From assembly GCA_963920705.1 (NCBI GenBank), contig OY987233.1, forward strand, positions 12,945,459 through 13,009,458: DNA of 64,000 nt, written 5' to 3'. Made by a program: the position numbers and the translations under genes. The notes below the pieces were generated by a model. The model saw only the letters and a list, made by a program, of their open reading frames with translations. It did no database searches and had not been told where the DNA came from. Positions 50,339-60,114 of this stretch are shown here, piece by piece (positions within the stretch are counted from its first letter, which is position 1; every line of letters begins with the position of its first letter). This stretch comes from Odiellus spinosus (lineage: Eukaryota; Arthropoda; Arachnida; Opiliones; Phalangiidae).

Positions 50339-53300
50339 GTCAGTATACCCTCGTGTCAGGTTAAAATTATTTGACCCCGCGACCCGTTGGTCAGGCACTT
50401 AAATTTGTTTGTTTTATTTTTGTGGGGAATTCTGTTTAATTATAGCTCAGTCTTCGGAGTGTCGTTACAAAAAGGGTCCTTGGGGCGATTGCGACGGGGT
50501 GTCCAACACCCAGAGTCGATCTTTGACCCTGAAGAGGGGTGATGCCGCTTGCGAGAGGACCAAACTTATCACCAAAAAATGCAAGAAGGGTACGTTGTTA
50601 CGAAAACAAATACAATTTCGTCCAATTTCCTCATTAACTACTAAAATGATTCCAATTTTCTCCAATTATCGCATCAATGCATCCTTACCGTTATAATTCA
50701 TCTTATTCTATCATTAATTATATTAAATTATATTTGCTATTTTTCGCCCATTTTCGTTGTTACATTAATTTTCCCTCGATTTTCATTATATTACATTAAT
50801 TTTCCCGTGATTTCCAAATACATTATAATTTTCCTGCCAATGTCCTTATACTATTTTAATTTTCCCGCTATTTTCATTATATTAAATTTCCCGCCATTTT
50901 CATTATATTAAATTTCCCGCCATTTTCATTATATTAAATTTCCCGCCATTTTCATTATATTAAATTTCCCGCCATTTTCATTATATTAAATTTCCCGCCA
51001 TTTTCATTATATTAAATTTCCCGCCATTTTCATTATATTCATTTTCCCGCCATATGAGTTAATTTTTACCAATCTTTAATTTTCTCGCAGGTTTCAAGTT
51101 GTTTTTATTAATCTTCTATTAACTTTCCTCGTAATTTTAATGTTATTAATTAACGAATTACATGAAATGAAGTCTTCTATATTTTTAAAATTAATTTAGT
51201 TTATTTCCCCTCCAATTATATTTAAAATCTCATCTGACGACTTTAGCACTGAGCGTCTTGTAAGATGCTTTGGCACGTGCTTTCCCTCTAGTTGCGTCGT
51301 CTCGTAAATTGACAAATCGGGGCGAGTGCGTCATTATCTTTCAATTAGCGCGCGCTTAGAGGGGGTGTAGAAGAGTAGGAGTGGCACGCTTCCACCTTCC
51401 ATTAATCTCCGTAATTAATTTCGTTACCTCGCGGTTTTGAGCGCAGATTTTAATTCCCCGCCAAATTGACAGCGCACGTGATTATATTGAAATTTCTCGC
51501 GCTCTTCAAACGCACCTATACCATACTTTATTCCACATTGAGTTGGCAGCGCGCGCGAGGCTAAAATATCATCTTTAAATTTAACGTTATCCGTTCGAAT
51601 AAACGCGTAATTTGTTTATTAATCGAGCTTCAAATTTTATCTCCGGATAATTCGTATCATTTGATACGCGTCTGTTTATATAATTTGTGGTTTTATATTA
51701 ACTTGAACAATTTATCCGAAATTAAAATATCCGAAAAAAAGCCTAGTTATCAATGGATATCCGAAGTTATTCATTATCCGATTCAGAGCTTTGTTTTAGA
51801 ATAAGAAAGAAGGCAGTCACTGTGATATTATTGAACCAAAATTCCTTTGAAAGACGTATGTTATATAACTTCATATTTGACACCTATATTTCCCTATAAT
51901 TTCAATAGTATCCAAATTCTCCTATATTTTCCTATAATTTCAATAGTATCCAAATTCTCCTATATTTCCCTATAATTTCAATAGTATCCAAATTCTCCTA
52001 TATTTTCCTATAATTTCAATAGTATCCAAATTCTCCTATATTTCCCTATAATTTCAATAGTATCCAAATTCTCCTATATTTTCCTATAATTTCAATAGTA
52101 TCCAAATTCTCCTATATTTTCCTATAATTTCAATAGTATCCAAATTCTCCTATATTTTCCTATAATTTCAATAGTATCCAAATTCTCCTATATTTTCCTA
52201 TAATTTCAATAGTATCCAAATTCTCCTATATTTTCCTATAATTTCAATAGTATCCAAATTCTATATTTCCCTACACTTTCAAAAGTATCCTAATTCTCTA
52301 TATTTTTCTTTTAATTTCAATTGTATCCTAATTCCCCTATATTTTCCTTTAATTTCAATAGTATCTTAATTCCCTTATTTTCCTTTAATTTCAATCGAAT
52401 ACTAATTCCCCTATAATTTCAATAGTATCATAATTCCCCTATAATTTCAATAGTATCATAATTCCCCTATAATTTCAATAGTATCATAATTCCCCTATAA
52501 TTTCAATAGTATCATAATTCCCCTATAATTTCAATAGTATCATAATTCCCCTATAATTTCAATAGTATCATAATTCCCCTATAATTTCAATAGTATCATA
52601 ATTCCCCTATAATTTCAATAGTAGCATAATTCCCCTATAATTTCAATAGTATCATAATTCCCCTATAATTTCAATAGTATCATAATTCCCCTATAATTTC
52701 AATAGTATCATAATTCCCCTATAATTTCAATAGTATCATAATTCCCCTATAATTTCAATAGTATCATAATTCCCCTATAATTTCAATAGTATCATAATTC
52801 CACTATAATTTCAATAGTATCATAATTCCCCTATAATTTCAATAGTATCATAATTCCCCTATAATTTCAATAGTATCATAATTCCCCTATAATTTCAATA
52901 GTATCATAATTCCCCTATAATTTCAATAGTATCATAATTCCCCTATAATTTCAATAGTATCATAATTCCCCTATAATTTCAATAGTATCATAATTCCCCT
53001 ATAATTTCAATAGTATCATAATTCCCCTATAATTTCAATAGTATCATAATTCCCCTATTTCAATAGTATCCTAATTCCCTTATAATTTCAATAGTATCCT
53101 TATGCTCCTATATTTTCCTATAATTTCAATAGCATCCTAATTCCCCTATATATTCCAATAATTTCAATAGTATCCTAAATCTCCTATATTTCTAACAAAA
53201 CATTCATATAATTTTTCTATTTTTAATTTCTTTTTGGGGGCTTAGCTTGTCGTTACGAAAAAGGAGAATGGAGCGACTGTTCCGGAGGATCTCGAACTCG

Positions 53301-56300
53301 AGTGGATAAATTAAAATCCAAGAGTGATTCGGCTTGCGAAGCGACCAAAACCATCAATAAGCAGTGCAAAAGCCAAAACGGTAAATACACCACAGAATAT
53401 TAATAGAAATTGAATTTTCTAACATTAAACGGGTGAAGTTCAGCTTAATCGGGAGTTTGCCCAGTTTGCCATTATTATTGGGCAATTTAAGAAATAATTT
53501 CGTTCAACGCTTTTAGAGAAAATGTAAAAATTGGATTTACCTCTTAGTGGGCAGAATTTTCCTAGAACACCGATGCTCGTAGGTTTGAACACTTCTATAG
53601 CTGGGCAAAAAGCGGCAAAGTCCAAATTCTCGCTCAAATAAAAATGGAATTTCAATATCATCCATAGCAATATCTGCAAAAAAACGAAGAAACATACGCT
53701 ATAAAAATATACCGTAATAAAATTTATAATTAATAACAATTAAAATAAAGGTTGGCCTAGCGTTAATAGGTTTATTTGTATGCCGTACCCCTTTGGTACA
53801 CCCTTTTGAATCAAACTATCTGGGTTCTCCGCCATTCGTTTTTTCAGTAGGTCATGTGGTCAGACTAATTAAAATACGATCCCTGTACCTTTAGCTTGAT
53901 AAAAATCCCCGAAATTTGCCAATTGCGCAATTTTCCATCTGCGCAGATTGCCATTAATTTGTTATTTGTAGGCACTAACCTAATAACCCGCGCAAATGGC
54001 CAACTGCGCAAAGCGGAACTGCTAATTGGAACATTACGGTTTTTTCGACCTAATTACCATATATCATGTTGAATTATTAATGTTTTGATGAAAAGTTTTT
54101 TCCTTTTTTTTATATCGTTCGCGAATGGTTTTAGCGAGTGGCGGTAATTGTAGATACGACCGTGGTGTTTCGTGGAGCGATTGCGATCCAGGTACGGGCA
54201 AGAAGTCAAAGGTCATGGGCTTAATGGAGGGATCATCCCAGGATTGCCCACCCTCAAAAACGCTCGAGAAGAATTGTAGAAAAGGAAAATCAAAGGGTAA
54301 AAATGGTATGGCCATATTCTTTCTCTATTTCTCGCCTTAAGTCCATTGCATCGCGGTTTTGAGAGCGTTTTTGCAAAATTTTGCCATTATTTCGCGAATT
54401 TCCCAATTATTTCGTTAAATTATTGCATATGTTTCAGCATGTCATGCCGTGGTCTAAACGTAGTTGAGGGAATGTTGAAATGTACTCAAAAGGTCTTGGT
54501 GACGTCAAGGAATGTTAAATTTTACCCAAAAGATCAGGGACAAGATAGGGAATGTTAAAATTTACCACAAAAGTCAGGGAAACACTGAATAACATTTAAA
54601 TTAACGGTAAAGAAAACTTTAAAATTATCTCAAAAGGTCAGGAAAAAGCCAGAGAACATTAAAATTACGAAAAATCTCAGGCAAACGTCATAAAATGTTT
54701 GAAACTATACCAAAAGGTCAGGGAAACGCCATAAAATGTTTAAAATTATAACTAAAGGTCAGGGAAACGCCATAAAATGTTTGAAATTATAACTAAAGGT
54801 CAGGGAAACGCCATAAAATGATTGAAATTATATTAAAAGGTCGGTGAAACGCCATAAAATGTTTGAAATTATAACTAAAGGTCAGGGAAACTCCATAAAA
54901 TATTTGAAATTATACCAAAAGGTCAGGGAAACGCCAGAGAACGTTAAAATTAACCCAAAAAGGCCAAGGGAAGGTCAAATTTATCCAATAAGTCGTGTAT
55001 TATTAGAAATGTTTCGGTTATTTTACCGAATTTTAAATATACCATTTTCAATCAAATTTTTTCAATCTTTCACTTTTCCAAGATAAGCTTTTATCAAATC
55101 AAAACCAATGTGAATTTACCTTAGATTTGAGGCAAAGCCGGATTATTGGCGAAAAGAATCTTGATTTAAGCTTCACCTTAGTTTTGACGCAAATGCTCGA
55201 TTCTTGGCCAAAAAATCTTGATTGAAAACTGGCGCATTTTATCCAAAAAAAAAAAAAAAAAAAATCGAGTCAAGGGAATTTTCTATTAAGGCTTTTTTTT
55301 TTGGAAGAAACTATGTAGTGGTAGAGAGGTACCTTTACCTATAATTTCAAGTATAAAAGTGAAGTAGATTTTGCAAGTATCAGTTTTATAATGTGTAGGA
55401 CCCACCGATTCAGTCACAGTATGGATGAGTGAATTTTCGATCTGCAGTGAGTGCTTGCCGAGTGGCGCGTGGGGGATAGAGTTCACTACTTTATAAGATC
55501 GCCTAGCGGAGAAATCAAAGAAAACTACTTTTTATCCCTATTGGATTCAACATAAAGTATCAATACGCAGTATTATACAATCTCATCTTAGCATTTTAGT
55601 GTGTTGGTTTTTTCCATTAGCAAAATCTTTCTCTCCCAGTCGCTTAAATTGCAATAAAAAAAACACATTTTCCTATAAGAATTTAGCCCTCTTCCAAGTT
55701 TGAAACTAAGGTATATTTATTTTTATCGCTTTCCTAGAATCGTAGGCTTAAAAGAGTCTTGTAGATTGAATCCTAGTTCGCGGTTTCGTTTTTGGTTCCT
55801 TTAGTTTTCAACTCGCAGACTTTTTTTAAATCCTCGAGGGTCAAATTTATTTTATCGAATTTCCACTCCACGTTTCTTTTAAAATACACGCTCCATGGTC
55901 CGTCCACCCTGGAGAATGTATTGTACAGAATATTAAAACAATAGCTTTTTAATCTAGCCGTTTCTTTCTCCTTCCTATTTCATTATTTTATTCATGGCGC
56001 GCACCTGCTTTTTTATAAATTTTTAACGAAGCACGAGCTTGGGAATAAAAATCTATTCCGCCTCGAATTGGCAGCGCGCGCGAACCTAAGTTACACTTTA
56101 TCACCATATAATTTGTTTATATAGAGATAAAAGGAGCCTAAGTTTGGGCGTACTGCCAACTAGAGGTAAAATGAACTATATATTCTCATTTTTAAGCCGT
56201 TTTAACAGCGCACGCGACGCTCTAAGATAATAAGATACCACTTATCTTTATTACTTTTTTAAAGGGATACGAAGGGTAGTTTAGCTTCCCGTAATGCTGT

Positions 56301-56542
56301 AAAATCAAAGTAAAAATGAACCTTTCTTTCGTTCAAAATCAAATCACGTGAAAATTTCGCGCACAAATTGATTGGTTTTCGATATAAAAAACTCTTAACG
56401 TGATTGGCTTGTTTCCAATGTAAGGAATCGAAGCCTGATTGGATGGTTTACGATATAAGAATTCGAAGCTTGATTGGATGTTTCCAATATAAAAATGATT
56501 GGTTGTAATTTCTTTCCTTAATTTTCAGATGATGATGACTAA
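50179..56542 (+). CDS. miple: Miple: secreted midkine/pleiotrophin-family protein, five coding exons
   Basis: Secreted heparin-binding growth-factor-like protein of the midkine/pleiotrophin family. Exons: 50179-50338, 50446-50589, 53246-53380, 54135-54296 and 56529-56542. All joins are GT..AG and in frame, giving 204 residues. Residues 1-24 form a signal peptide (MMRRVV, then a hydrophobic core ending VVSLA). A charged linker of about 30 residues follows. Three repeated modules each match the pleiotrophin C-terminal domain pattern of four cysteines, C-x9-C-x~20-C-x9-C: cysteines 59/69/89/99, 103/113/132/142 and 152/163/184/194. Each module has CRY after the first cysteine and a tryptophan just before the second. 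The tail is basic (RKGKSK) and then four aspartates. Start: adjacent ATGs at 50179 and 50182, the first used here. Vertebrate family members and, as I recall, fly miple proteins carry two modules; three is notable. Confidence 0.92.
50446..50589 (+). CDS. miple: miple coding exon 2: midkine module 1
   Basis: 144 bases, phase 1 at both ends. The acceptor is TTAATTATAG and the donor AAGG|GTACGT. It encodes ECRYKKGPWGDC through KKCKK with four cysteines. Intron 2 (50590-53245) is 2.66 kb and packed with minisatellites. Confidence 0.92.
50705..51052 (+). repeat. 26-bp intronic minisatellite with TTTCCCGCC
   Basis: From about 50861, seven to eight near-perfect 26-bp copies of AAATTTCCCGCCATTTTC followed by ATTATATT, preceded by diverged copies back to about 50705. 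Every good copy contains TTTCCCGCC, an E2F-like word. Confidence 0.9.
51053..51584. other. miple intron 2, CG-word-rich stretch
   Basis: No exon is seen. The words TTGACAGCGCACG and TTGGCAGCGCGCGCGA (about 51468 and 51543) recur in intron 4 near 56070 and 56208, so this is a diverged dispersed repeat. Confidence 0.5.
51585..51795 (-). mobile_element. Truncated copy of the 57517-58054 TIR element
   Basis: Inverted relative to the full copy. Shared stretches include ACGCGTAATTTGTTTATTAA, ATTTTATCTCCGGATAAT, TTTATATAATTTGTGG and the end ATTATCCGATTCAGAGCTTT, which corresponds to the TIR. The other end is missing. Confidence 0.7.
51883..52330 (+). repeat. 38-bp intronic minisatellite
   Basis: About ten copies of a 38-bp unit: CTCCTATATTTTCCTATAA, then TTTCAATAGTATCCAAATT. 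They are nearly identical except for a T/C change in TTTTCC/TTTCCC. Copies decay beyond 52262. Confidence 0.92.
52331..53190 (+). repeat. 28-bp intronic minisatellite, ~23 homogeneous copies
   Basis: From about 52408 to 53058, about 23 nearly perfect copies of a 28-bp unit: CCCCTATAATTTC, then AATAGTATCATAATT. It equals the neighbouring 38-bp unit with ten bases removed. Diverged 38-bp-like copies flank it on both sides. Confidence 0.92.
53246..53380 (+). CDS. miple: miple coding exon 3: midkine module 2
   Basis: 135 bases, phase 1 at both ends. The acceptor is GGGGGCTTAG and the donor AACG|GTAAAT. It encodes ACRYEKGEWSDC through KQCKSQN with four cysteines. The donor fits better than the acceptor, whose G-rich run interrupts the pyrimidine tract. 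Confidence 0.92.
53381..54134. other. miple intron 3
   Basis: 754 bp. It contains repeated words of the type CAACTGCGCAAA and ATTTGCCAATTGCGCAA (about 53915-54010) related to those at 59270-59720. A 99-codon open frame on the minus strand (53440-53739) shows no domain. Confidence 0.5.
54135..54296 (+). CDS. miple: miple coding exon 4: midkine module 3 and basic tail
   Basis: 162 bases, phase 1 at both ends. The acceptor is ATGGTTTTAG and the donor AAGG|GTAAAA. It encodes NCRYDRGVSWSDC through EKNCRKGKSK with four cysteines. An in-frame read-through from the exon would run only about 14 more codons to a stop. Confidence 0.92.
54460..54990 (+). repeat. 41-42-bp intronic minisatellite
   Basis: In miple intron 4: about seven good copies from 54688 of ATAAAATGTTTGAAATTATA, then ACTAAAGGTCAGGGAAACGCC, preceded by degenerate copies. 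Shares AAAGGTCAGGGAA with 44597-45055. Confidence 0.85.
54991..56339. other. miple intron 4, no exon recognised
   Basis: AT-rich, with an A run near 55243-55263. CG-rich dispersed words occur at about 56065 (TTGGCAGCGCGCGCGAA) and 56208 (ACAGCGCACGCGAC). The short open frame at 55286-55486 (minus) has no recognisable domain. Confidence 0.5.
56340..56520 (+). repeat. Degenerate ~35-bp repeat with ATTGG words
   Basis: Four loose copies of TTGATTGGATGTTTCCAATA, then TAAGAATTCGAAGC, so both ATTGG and its complement CCAAT recur. It lies just before the last miple exon. Confidence 0.6.
56529..56542 (+). CDS. miple: miple last coding exon: acidic tail and stop
   Basis: The acceptor is CTTAATTTTCAG. 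The first two bases complete codon 201, so the exon adds four aspartates and TAA. Only 14 coding bases; the rest is 3' UTR. Confidence 0.75.
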
Positions 56543-56675
56543 GATGTTTACATAAATCAACAAACAAACAAACGTACGAAACAAACTCGAAACCTACAAG
56601 TGATAAACTTTAACCTATAACAATTGGTTGTTTTTTTAATTTCATTTCAAAAACACATCGCGGAAAACCAAGATG

Positions 56676-56681
56676 AATAAA
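56676..56681 (+). terminator. Poly(A) signal of miple
   Basis: First AATAAA after the miple stop, 134 bp downstream. Confidence 0.6.
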
Positions 56682-56921
56682 TAATTTCCCTCAAGACTAG
56701 GAAGTTTTAATTATATGTTTAATTATTTAAATTGAATTTCAATTAATAGGTAATATTGATAAGCACGTTTAGTCCATACGTAATATGTTTAGAATGACCA
56801 AAAATTCATAATCTTTCTAAATAATGAGTAAATTGTTAAATTAAAATCCGAATTTGAATTCAAAACCATGGCGTCGATATTTCAACGTATCGAATACGCA
56901 AACGCGGTCCAATTTAAATAG

Positions 56922-57253
56922 TGACGTCACGTATTCGGAGGTTCTCATTACTAGTTTACGTATGTCAGCAATTAATAGGGATTATTCCAAGTATTTAGTT
57001 TGGTATAGTTGTTAAATTTGATTATTTCTGTAATTTATGACGTCACTATGTATAAAATTCTGATTGGATTATTATATCTACATACCCAACTGCCACGTCA
57101 TTGGTAGTCCCCCTCTTTTTGGCGAATTATAGTGACGTCATGACGGTATTACCCCCGAGGTGAATTTTTTAATTGAATCTAAATAACTCTTTCGCCGCGT
57201 AATGTCATAGGTATATTGAGTTTTTCAGTGTTTTTAATAGTATCGTGACGTCA
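56922..57253. promoter_or_regulatory. Four perfect TGACGTCA (CRE) palindromes
   Basis: Exact 8-bp CRE/ATF palindromes at 56922-56929, 57038-57045, 57133-57140 and 57246-57253, spaced 95-116 bp. A TATAAA lies at about 57051 and a fifth related word, CCACGTCATTGG, at about 57096. This is CREB/ATF family binding sequence. No gene start is visible beside it; the spacing may also mean a decayed tandem repeat. Confidence 0.5.
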
Positions 57254-57516
57254 TCGATTGAAAAGTACGAACCTTCTACTAAATATTAAACATCTACCAT
57301 TGAGTGTTTTAATTAATTTGAATTTTTTTCGATTACAACTATAAGAATTTAAAAAGTGCCAAGTTTTATTAATTTTTACGGCCAATATGGAATTTGTGTC
57401 AGAAAATAAAACTTTTTTCCCTTTTTTAATAAAAAATTTCACTTTGTTTTCACTCTTTTAAAGGTAATTGAACCTCCGTTGACTTTCAGAGTGGAAAATT
57501 AAAAACTTCAAGCTTA
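57254..57516. other. Intergenic DNA between CRE cluster and TIR element
   Basis: AT-rich; a 63-codon minus-strand frame here is Lys/Phe/Ile-rich and unrecognised. Confidence 0.45.
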
Positions 57517-58054
57517 GAGCTCGGAATCAGATAATAAGTAACTTAGGATATCAATTGATATAACTACACTTTTTTTGGATATTTTAAACTCGAAATTGGT
57601 TGTTAATATAAAACCACAAATTATATAAACAAACGGGTATTAAAAGGATAATAATTATCCGGAGATAAAATTTGAAGCTAGATTAATAAACAAATTACGC
57701 ATTTATTCAAACGGATAATGCTAAAATAAAAATACGACGTTTCTCGAAATCCGTGTAGAATGAAATATAATAATTATATTTTAATCTAAATTGAAAGGAA
57801 CCGACTTAATTACTACATTCTGGCTTCAAGATCTAAATTCAGGTTAAAAATCAACGAAGAAACTTGAGTTAAAATTTTCTTATCATATAACGTTTTAATT
57901 TCCTATAACAATTGAGCACGAATAAAAAGTTTGGCTTACTTTCAGATACGTTAACTCGGATAAGAAATGGATATTTTTTGGCCAACGGATAATATCAGTT
58001 TGACATTCACGATGGTATTATTCAATTAACAAAAGTTATCTGAATTCCGAGCTC
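57517..58054. mobile_element. 538-bp non-autonomous DNA transposon with TA flanks
   Basis: Terminal inverted repeats GAGCTCGGAATCAGATAA and its inverse with one extra T (TTATCTGAATTCCGAGCTC). The element is flanked on both sides by TA, as expected for Tc1/mariner-type target duplication. There is no coding capacity. The words GGATAA/TTATCC and GATATC recur inside. A truncated inverted copy lies at 51585-51795. Confidence 0.75.
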
Positions 58055-59028
58055 TACTCGTTTTATCGATCTATTTTAAAGAGAGATTGCAGTAACTGAC
58101 AACTAGTAATTTTCTATCAATGATTCCTTATTGTATAAATAGGGAAGTAGCAGCTCTGATAGAGAAGCGTCATTGTTAAGTAAGAAATAAAATATTTAAC
58201 TTAGGAGGATTCATGGGGAGTTTGATATCTAAGGCTCGACAAATGTTTTTGGTATAAGAGGATTGTCCCATGCTGCTTATTACTAAAATAAAGCCTTAGG
58301 CATGTACAAGACAATATTTATTTGACTCGAGCCTGAGTGAAAAAATTGTTTGCAAACAACGTACAAAGGTCACTTATAAAATTGATCAAAGGCCTAAAAA
58401 TTTAACTGAACACTGCAAAAACCTGACACTATAGTGGCTTATCTATCTCTGACCTTTTTTGGTGAAAGGTCAACTTATGAATATGGAAAATAATTACTTC
58501 ATTTTTTGTCAATTAGTGCTGGGCGGATGCAATAACTGGGAAAAGTTTCATTACCATTACAATTACTGGGTATAGCAATCGATTACTAAAGAAGGAAAAA
58601 GTAGAGGTTATAAAGTAACACGCCAAATGGCGCGAGGAATTGTCAGTGGATTTTAAATCAGACTTTTCCTGGTTATCGTTGTTAGTGTACTGATTACTAG
58701 ATCTTGGCGATTAAAAGTAATCAATTACTCGTAAGCATTATTAGCGATGCATGTTTTGTGAATCAAAACTTTCAAAGTAAATCCCTGACTTTATGAAATT
58801 TATAAATTACTGACTTATCCCAATACTGTTTGAGCAGTGCCAAGAGCGGAGGCAAATGCCCAGGATTTTTTTTTTTTTTTTCAAAATTATATTTGAACAT
58901 GAAGACGAGGCCTACGTCATTTCCCAAGTCTTAAGTTTAATTGGATTAATTGAGGATTCAAATTTCCAGCCTCTAAAACGTTACTTATACCTTAATTTAT
59001 AATTAAGTTACGTAATTTAATTCGTTAA
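58055..59028. other. Intergenic DNA, no gene recognised
   Basis: Contains a short T run near 58867-58882. I see no convincing exon; if the candidate exon at 59029-59199 is real, this could be its downstream intron. Confidence 0.45.
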
Positions 59029-59199
59029 CTTACGATTTTTTGGTTGAAACTTTAGGTTTGATTCTTCTTTCGTCTCGACAAGCGACCGTTGTTTACCTTT
59101 CTTGACAAGTGAGGCTGAAATGATACTTTCAGAACTTTCTGAAGTTTCTATTTCTCCAATATATGATATGACTCTCCATTCAATACACGCGGCCATCGT
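59029..59199 (-). CDS. Candidate exon, unknown protein, divergent from WASHC3
   Basis: On the minus strand an ATG in good context (AACGATGG, about 59199) opens a hydrophilic, Ser/Glu/Lys-rich frame (MAACIEWRVISYIGEIE..LKFQPKN). It runs for 57 codons to a near-perfect splice donor, AAATC|GTAAGT. A second strong minus-strand donor (GCGG|GTAAGTATC) lies near 59672 and could end an upstream non-coding exon. I do not recognise the family and found no continuation exon, so this may be chance. Confidence 0.25.
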
Positions 59200-59269
59200 T
59201 AGGCTTAGATGATTAAGCAGACATTGTTTATACCTTAAAAACATCGCTATTGGCTAGAAAAGATCATGG

Positions 59270-59720
59270 GGCCAACTTTTCATAACACCAACTATCCATA
59301 ACACCAGCGTTGGAGGAATCCTTTGCGCAGTTGGCGTTTTGAGTAAAGTATGTTTATGTACAGTTGGGGCTATGAGTAGACCATTACGCGAGGAGGGCAT
59401 ACGCAACTGCTCATTACCCCAGCAAAAATTCTTACTACTGTAGAAGAAAGTGGGATTTAAGTGCAGTTGAGGTTATAGGTAAATCAATACGCCAACTTCA
59501 CTGGAAGCTCCAAATTTTAGAGAACCAAACACTATTTTACCCGTAACACCTGCTGCCCAAAATGCCAACTGTTCATTACTCCATTGTATAAGTAACAGCT
59601 GGCGTTTCGGGCAGCCGAAGTTGTGGGAAATTTTGTTTGGGGTTATGGTTCGTTGGCGTTATGATACTTACCCGCCCGCTTATGTCACGGGAGCAATGTC
59701 ACCCCTCGTAATCGGTAGGG
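59270..59720. repeat. Degenerate repeat with imperfect hairpin
   Basis: Recurring words such as GCGCAGTTGGCGTT, GTAACACC and TCATTACTCC. At about 59549-59616, CTGCCCAAAATGCCAACTG pairs imperfectly with CAGCTGGCGTTTCGGGCAG. Related words occur in miple intron 3. This is probably a decayed mobile element. Confidence 0.4.
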
Positions 59721-60057
59721 AAAAATGGATGCCGATGGATTACCTCTCGTTGGACCAGGAGTTGATTATAATAAGGTTTGCTATTGAATTTAATCTTAAT
59801 TACAATAAATTGAATAGATATGTAGAGGGATAGTTTATGCAAAAAATACGGTCGTCTTTAAATTACAACGTTAATAGATTTAAATCGACGTTTACACTAA
59901 GCCTCGGTTAGATTTTCATTTTAAGATTTCCAAAGGGGGTGGAAATATATAAAATTATTTAAATACAAGTTAAATTGAAATTAACATGGAATTTAATGTA
60001 ACATCTTATTTGGCGTTAAGTTTAACCCTTTTAATTTGTTTAATTAAATTTGGGGCA

Positions 60058-60114
60058 ATGGAAAACGAGGTATCTTGTTGCGTGGAAGAATTAAATAATT
60101 ACGATTTAACTAGT
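60058..60114 (+). CDS. WASHC3: WASHC3 exon 1 (coding part)
   Basis: 19 codons, from MENEVS to YDLTS. The donor is TAGT|GTAAGT at 60115, phase 0. If translation began at 59986 the coding part would be 43 codons. A TATATAAAA word at about 59946 lies 40 bp before that upstream ATG. Confidence 0.82.

Noticed and set aside
53440-53739. 99-codon minus-strand open frame in miple intron 3
   Set aside because: Hydrophobic low-complexity translation of AT-rich intron, with no domain.
59621-59833. 70-codon plus-strand open frame upstream of WASHC3
   Set aside because: Not recognised, begins at TTG and overlaps a degenerate repeat; no splice signal connects it to WASHC3.
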